Position numbers and translations under genes: made by a program. DNA of 25,280 nt, taken from Hypsibius dujardini. Taxonomy: Eukaryota > Tardigrada > Eutardigrada > Parachela > Hypsibiidae. The notes beneath the pieces were generated by a model. That model did not search any database. It saw nothing but the letters and a program-made list of their open reading frames with translations, and was not told the origin of the DNA. The stretch spans positions 1 through 25,280 of the forward strand of contig LRSR01011287.1 of the NCBI GenBank assembly GCA_001579985.1, in the 5' to 3' direction. This document shows, piece after piece, positions 20,515 through 25,280 of the stretch (the first letter of the stretch is position 1; every line of letters starts with the position of its first letter).

Positions 20515-22246
20515 TCATTTCTTCCCCTTCTTCCCTTTTTCCTTCTTCGTTTTGGGCTCCCATTGGGTGGGGAGAAGTGTGCCGTACTGCCAAGTAGGGT
20601 TGGGGGGCGGGTGGACATCCACCGGTTTCTTGGGCACTGGCATCGCTAAGGGGTCGGGTGGGAAGTAGTGGGCCTTAACGGCAACCATAGCGGTGGCGTA
20701 GTTGGTGTCGGTGTTCAGATGGAGTAGGCGCTCTTGGAGGTCCAGACCAAGAAGAGCAATATCGAGCTGGGTGATAGCAGCGACTTCCTGAAAGGCAGGC
20801 TGGCATTCAGGTAGACCGTTGAAATTCACATCCGACAGGCAGAGAAGCAGGCAGGCAGACTAGTAGATACACAGACAATCGAGTAGGCAGACAAATAGAC
20901 ATACAGATAAGCAAGCAGACTGACAGACAGACAGTTAGACAGACAGACAGACAGGCCGATCGGCGATCAAACAGAAGTGGACTTAAGACGAAAGTGAACT
21001 GGCAGATAAGCTGACAGGCGGATAGACAAGTAAACAAGTAGTTTAACAGAATCGGACAGCCGATGAGGCGGGTAGACAGACATTGATCTAGTCTGACATA
21101 TGAATGTCTACCTAGACGCCGACACACAATCACGGGGTCTCAAAAGCCTGTCGTACGTTATTATTCCTAGCACACACTGATGACTTGTTGTCTTGCTGCA
21201 GATTTTCCCACTCAATCCGGAGCTCTCGTTTCATCTGTTCATCATCCTGTCGGCGCTTTTCTTCGATGGCCTCCTTTGCTTTTTGGAAGTTTTTTAGCTT
21301 AATTTCCAAACCGTCGATCAAATTGAGCACCTCTTTGGGCTCCTTGGGCGGAGGGATCTGCTCCTCGGCCGATAAATAAAGTACCTCCCGTGGGACGGTT
21401 TTGATATGTTGCTGAAGGTGTCGAAATTTTTCATGGTGGCTTTTACGGAAGAACAGGCGGAAAGCAGATCGCGCGTACGCGCTGACTTGCCGCGGACCGA
21501 TCTCATAGAGGGAGGACTCGAGGTAGGCGATTCGAGCCAGCAGGGTCGGAGACGTTTCTGCGAATAGAGTAGAGAAATCTAATAGAGAGAGCTAGTCTGC
21601 ATGCTGGCCGTCAGAGATCTTAATAATCAGTTAGTCAGGCAGACATTCACGCAAACCGGTAGGTAGCCAGGCAGGCAGGCAGACAGACAGACAGACCAAC
21701 AAACTGAGACAGACAAAAATGCATTTTGGAGGAGCTGTTTTATTCACGTCTGATGAGACTTGTCGGGGGTATTTACCATCCGACGGACGGCGTACTTTGC
21801 AGAGCAAGACGACGTAGAACCCTACCAGCCGGCGGCATGAGTGTGCAGACATCACAGTACATGCATTGCCGTTCGATCAGATAGTCAAACACGTCCATCA
21901 TTGCGGCGATAAAAGCGCGGATTGGCATGCACAGTGGGTCGTTGTCGCAGGGCCATGGGAGGTTTTGGTAGGTTGCGAACAGACAGAGAGCCTTTTTTTG
22001 ATCCTGTAAGTAAGGCGTGAAAAGGTGAGATGTGGGAACATGGCGTAAGACTGACAAACAGACAAAGAAGACGGACATACGGACAGACAACCTGGCACAA
22101 ACAGACAGACAGACAGACAAATGGATAAATAAACAGACAGAGAAAAAAAACAAATAGACAGAGAGATAGACAGACAGACCGACAGGCACGGGCTGTACCT
22201 GGAGATGTCTAATGAGGAAAGCCTGCTCGTCCGTAAGCGTCCGCAT
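20515..22246 (-). CDS. Unknown helical protein, four exons
   Basis: Exons in transcription order are 22199-22246, 21826-22003, 21178-21557 and 20515-20787, in consistent phase (0, 1, 0), giving 292 residues. I do not recognise the family. Residues 17-75 hold hydrophobic helical sequence with several cysteines (ERQCMYCDVC). Residues 76-145 contain LLARIAYLESSLYEIG and FRKSHHEKFRHLQQH. Residues 150-200 are a charged coiled coil (EVLNLIDGLEIKLKNFQKAK, EKRRQDDEQMKREL). The C-terminal part has a proline-rich segment (PVPKKPVDVHPPPNP) and a Lys-rich end (KTKKEKGKKGKK). No signal peptide is visible. Cytoplasmic or ciliary scaffold roles are possible on composition only. All three introns carry CTGT repeats. 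The exon 3 donor (TCA|GTGTGT) is weaker than the others. Confidence 0.75.
20830..21080 (-). repeat. CTGT-rich intron of the unknown minus gene
   Basis: Imperfect ACAG/GGCAG repeats on plus within the intron 20788-21177, so CTGT/CTGC on the sense strand. Similar but shorter tracts lie in its other two introns (about 21640-21715 and 22045-22190). Confidence 0.85.
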
Positions 22247-22712
22247 TATGCTCTAGTGAGACGATGTTTTTGAAACTGTATTAAATGTTCGAGGATCCAG
22301 AAAGAATCTCACAGAATGTTGTCTCTGAACTCGCTATTTGTCTACGAGGCTCACAACGACGAGGAAGCTAACGAAAAAGAGAATTCCGTAGGTTGCTACG
22401 TTTCAATAATCAAGATGAAATTGTTGCTGATTTATACGAATGACATCCTGTCAATAGTCAACGTCAACATGTGACATATCGAGAAATTCGGTTTGAATTG
22501 GCCTGGCAAACAGAGAGTCGTCTGTAACATGTTACAGGTGAGATCGTTCAAGTCATTGTCTGTCCGGATTGTGCGGACTGATAACACGTCTGATTTGGAT
22601 GAAATATGGATCATTTATGTAAATATAAACCGCTTAACTTTTTAACTGTGCCGAATACATCCGATACGTCCCTGTGCTCTAAATCTATGCAGTATTTCTG
22701 CCTAACGATCAC

Positions 22713-22747
<35 letters not shown>

Positions 22748-23678
22748 AACAAATAACATTTATGTCTGTATCTGTCCGCGCCCTCAATACTGCCTCTTAT
22801 GGGACTTACCTTTCTGTGCCTGAGTCTATGTGACAATAAGCAATACAGGGCCATTCACTAGCACATGGACACTTCAAAAAAAAATTGCAAAAAAAACTGT
22901 TTTGGTTATTTTGGTCTAGTTGTTTCACATCGTATCAGTTCAAAGCCTTTCACCCACGAAAACGTTTGTTTGGATGTTTAAAGCCCCATACCAGTGGGCG
23001 GGAGCGATCTGTGAAAATGTGGCCGGACTTGGCTGAGCTGTTTTGGCATTTTGTCACCCCTGACTGAAGTTTATTTCGCAAACTTAATGCTCACCAAATT
23101 TTAAGATCGGCTAATTGTGATTTTTAGAAGCACAAATTATCTTTATGGTAAGCCATCTGGAAAGCTACTTCGATAGAAAACCATTTTGTTTTAAAAATAT
23201 TGTAGAAACAAATGGCGGCAAAAGTTGCAGTTTCGACCTTTCTTGAAATAAACTTTGGTGGAAAACCCGTTGTGTCGCACCCAAATTTTGTCCTGAACTA
23301 GTCCACGAGATTATCAACGGATCTGTTGCTTGAACCGAGATCAAGGAGTTGAACACTTCCAAACTGGTGGGCATGAAAGAGCTGCAATCCCATATTATGC
23401 CACTTTCAGCTGTATTTCTCCGTTTAACAGTGCGGGGAACGTAATTGATCTTCCCAATTATTTTGATGAAAAATAAACTCTAAACCGTTGGTTCTTCAAA
23501 AAAGTTAATAAGAGAAATAGCATAAGTGGAGAAGATTTTCTATAGTAAGCGGTCCACCGTGTCCACGATTTAATGAATGGATCTATATTTCATCAAATTA
23601 TGTCGCAAAAACAGATTTTCCCCTTTGGCATCAAATTATTTTCTGTCAACTAGGATCATTAGCTCTTTATTTGTAGGA
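22247..23678. other. Gene-poor stretch
   Basis: No gene is supported. It starts with the promoter side of the minus gene at 22246. It has an intergenic (CTGT)n tract at 22712-22743. From about 22840 to 23670 the sequence is of higher complexity with short broken frames on both strands. It could be a decayed transposable element, but no transposase motif was recognised. Confidence 0.45.
22712..22743. repeat. (CTGT)n microsatellite
   Basis: About eight tandem CTGT copies on plus, outside any recognised gene. Confidence 0.9.
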
Positions 23679-23679
23679 C

Positions 23680-24000
23680 ATGCTGCAAGCGGTGGCGTTC
23701 AGCGGAGAGCGATCCGGCGTTAAGTACGCCCAGCATTATAGTCCGCTTCCATCTCTAAGTTGTCTACAACGGGACTACCCTTCAGACACTCTGACAGATC
23801 TTCAGCGTTTAAAAGGTCCCGAGCATCAGTTGCTCAAGATGCAGCGCAATGAACCAGGCTCAGCGGGAAGCACGCGTTGGCCGCAAACGACGGAGGATGA
23901 GACGGCGCACACTGTTCGTCTCTCACAGTTCCAGTTCCAGTTCCAGTTCCAGTTCCAGTTCCAGGAGCAGTTCCAGGAACAGTTCCAGAAACCAGATTAA
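23680..24000 (+). other. ORF ending in a (CAGTTC)n hexamer repeat, coding status unsure
   Basis: The 106-codon frame is preceded by TTTATTTGTAG, which could be an acceptor. It ends in a CAGTTC hexamer tract (about 23928-23992) that reads Phe-Gln repeats in this frame. In another frame, from 23849, it reads a poly-Ser run after a basic RKRRRMRRR segment, giving an SR-like peptide. No family is recognised and no upstream exon was found. It may be a 3' exon of an unseen gene, or a noncoding repeat. Confidence 0.25.
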
Positions 24001-24015
24001 TTCTCCTCATACTGT

Positions 24016-24021
24016 TTTATT
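24016..24021 (-). terminator. Probable polyadenylation signal of the TRHR-like gene
   Basis: AATAAA on the minus strand, about 123 nt downstream of the inferred stop at 24144. Confidence 0.4.
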
Positions 24022-24143
24022 AATCAGGAGACTTACACGATAATAATTCGGTGTTCAGCAATTCACACGCTTGGTTACATTGGTGTTGAAAAATGGGATG
24101 TACAATATACGAAACTAAACTGACAATTGAAAGTGAAAATTAA

Positions 24144-24921
24144 TTATAAACCTGCTGTTTCCAATGTCCCATTCCCGTCCCGTCGCTGTAAACCGTCTTG
24201 TGACACGGACGCGGAAATATTGACGCTCGTCTTCCCTGGGTTCTGGTTCGTTCGGTTTAAGGAGAAGTCGGAGACGCCCTGCACTGTTTCAGTGTCTGCA
24301 AACAAAACACTTAACCTTCTCATAAATATAACTGAATATAAATATAATAAATTGTAATGGACTTTCTTGGGATTCCCCTATCAGAAATTCAGTTCAGAAT
24401 TCTGGATTGGCATCCAACCTAATATTTTTCGCAATTGGTCCCCATAACTCCGCCCTCTGACCGCCAAAAAATAATTGGCGGCCGCCAATCATTCGAAATG
24501 AAAATTTCATCTGGGATCGTGTCACGAAAAGTTTATTTCATATTTTATGTTGGCACAGTTGGACTGACACGAACATTACAAATAGCTCGAATTGGGGCTC
24601 AAAATGAATAAGAGACAGACTAGACTCGAAATAACAGGCCGCGCGTGCTGTAAAAACAGCACACAGGGAATCCGACTTACGGTCATCGAAGGGTTCCTTG
24701 CAGGCGAGCGTCGCGTACAGCGCCTGGCGAAAGCGTCGGCTCATGGCGGAGTATAAAAACGGATTCATCGCAGAGTTGAGGTAGATGAGGGTCTTGGCGA
24801 AGAAGAGGTACCATAGGTTCAGCCACGGCCTCTCGAGGAATGTGTTGTAGACGAGGAGACCGCGGTAGGGCAGCCACAAGACAGCGAAGAGGATGACTAT
24901 CACGATCAGCATCCGGAGAAC
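24144..24921 (-). CDS. TRH-receptor-like GPCR, 3' two exons (partial)
   Basis: The exon 24681-24921 opens in phase 0 after CTGAGCAG and encodes VLRMLIVIVILFAVLWLPYR (TM6), a short third extracellular loop with ERPWLNLWYLFF, then TM7 LIYLNSAMNPFLYSAMSRRF with the NPxxY motif and helix 8 (RQALYATLACK, with a possible palmitoylated Cys). The LLWMPYR-type TM6 and YLNSAxNPxxY TM7 are characteristic of thyrotropin-releasing-hormone-receptor-like and related peptide GPCRs. A strong donor GACC|GTAAGT then joins in phase to 24144-24295 (acceptor TTTGCAG), giving a 49-residue polar Ser/Thr/Asn-rich tail. Unspliced, the frame would stop near 24538. Upstream exons with TM1-TM5 are not identified and probably lie beyond 25280. 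Confidence 0.82.
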
Positions 24922-25280
24922 CTGCTCAGAATGGGCAAAGTGTATGAGAACTGCATATCAGAGTTGTCCCAAATTGCAAATCCGTATCCCGCCCATGCCC
25001 ATTCCATTCATTCAAATAATTCTAAATTTTTCCCATCCTAATATTGCCCGAAAATTGTTCCCTCCTAATCCATTTCCAGGCTACAACCGATTTTTTAAGC
25101 TATAATTCCGAGCAAACCAATGTTGCACGTGATAGATTGATTGAGTGAAAGACTAAATATCAATACGCTGGATAAACTCCGATTGATTGATTGAGTTGGT
25201 GAAAATAGAAGAAGTTTTCAATCGATCAATCGTAGATTAAACTGCAAATCACCTGCTAAAATATTGAAAAAGTAAAATCA
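24922..25280 (-). other. Partial intron of the TRHR-like gene
   Basis: The window ends inside what should be an intron. It contains GATTGATTGA words at 25134-25193 on plus (antisense to the gene) and GATCAATC near 25222. No additional exon was recognised. Confidence 0.5.

Noticed and set aside
22840-23670. Possible decayed transposase
   Set aside because: Short frames on both strands with many stops and no catalytic motif that I can name.

Overview
This is a eukaryotic, animal nuclear window. The genes are split by GT-AG introns of about 50 to 1160 nt, and the proteins include two rhodopsin-family GPCRs, a Mediator subunit, a nuclear-pore WD protein and an eIF3 subunit. The moderate GC content, the small and often repeat-filled introns, and an eIF3I gene whose initiator ATG is absent from its first recognisable exon fit a lophotrochozoan. 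A flatworm-like lineage with spliced-leader trans-splicing is possible, but that assignment is inference. The ORFs had to be joined by hand; every join listed keeps the reading frame at a GT-AG pair.

Layout, left to right. 580-2011 (-): two-exon charged helical protein of unknown function. 2012-6727: long intergenic region with two foldback elements (about 4228-4856 and 6012-6527) and an (ACAG)n microsatellite. 6728-9298 (+): three-exon orphan rhodopsin-like GPCR, with a short inverted-repeat element flanked by TA in its first intron. 9613-12025 (-): MED19, four exons, convergent with the GPCR. 12986-13225: foldback element with perfect 40-nt arms. 13421-17431 (-): nine-exon aladin (AAAS). 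17849/17922-20445 (+): eIF3I, head-to-head with AAAS. 20515-22246 (-): four-exon unknown protein, tail-to-tail with eIF3I and only 69 nt away. 22247-24143: mostly gene-free, with a (CAGTTC)n-bearing ORF. 24144 to beyond 24921 (-): last two exons of a TRH-receptor-like GPCR whose upstream exons are not identified and probably lie beyond the window.

The genes are not an operon or pathway. Several are housekeeping (MED19 in transcription, AAAS in the nuclear pore, eIF3I in translation initiation). AAAS and eIF3I probably share a promoter interval of at most 490 bp. The most unusual property is the repeat landscape. Introns carry CTGT-type and GATT-type short repeats that nearly always lie in the same orientation relative to transcription. 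Intergenic DNA carries several unrelated inverted-repeat (MITE-like) elements and a dispersed GGGCAAAAGGGGCGG-type motif.
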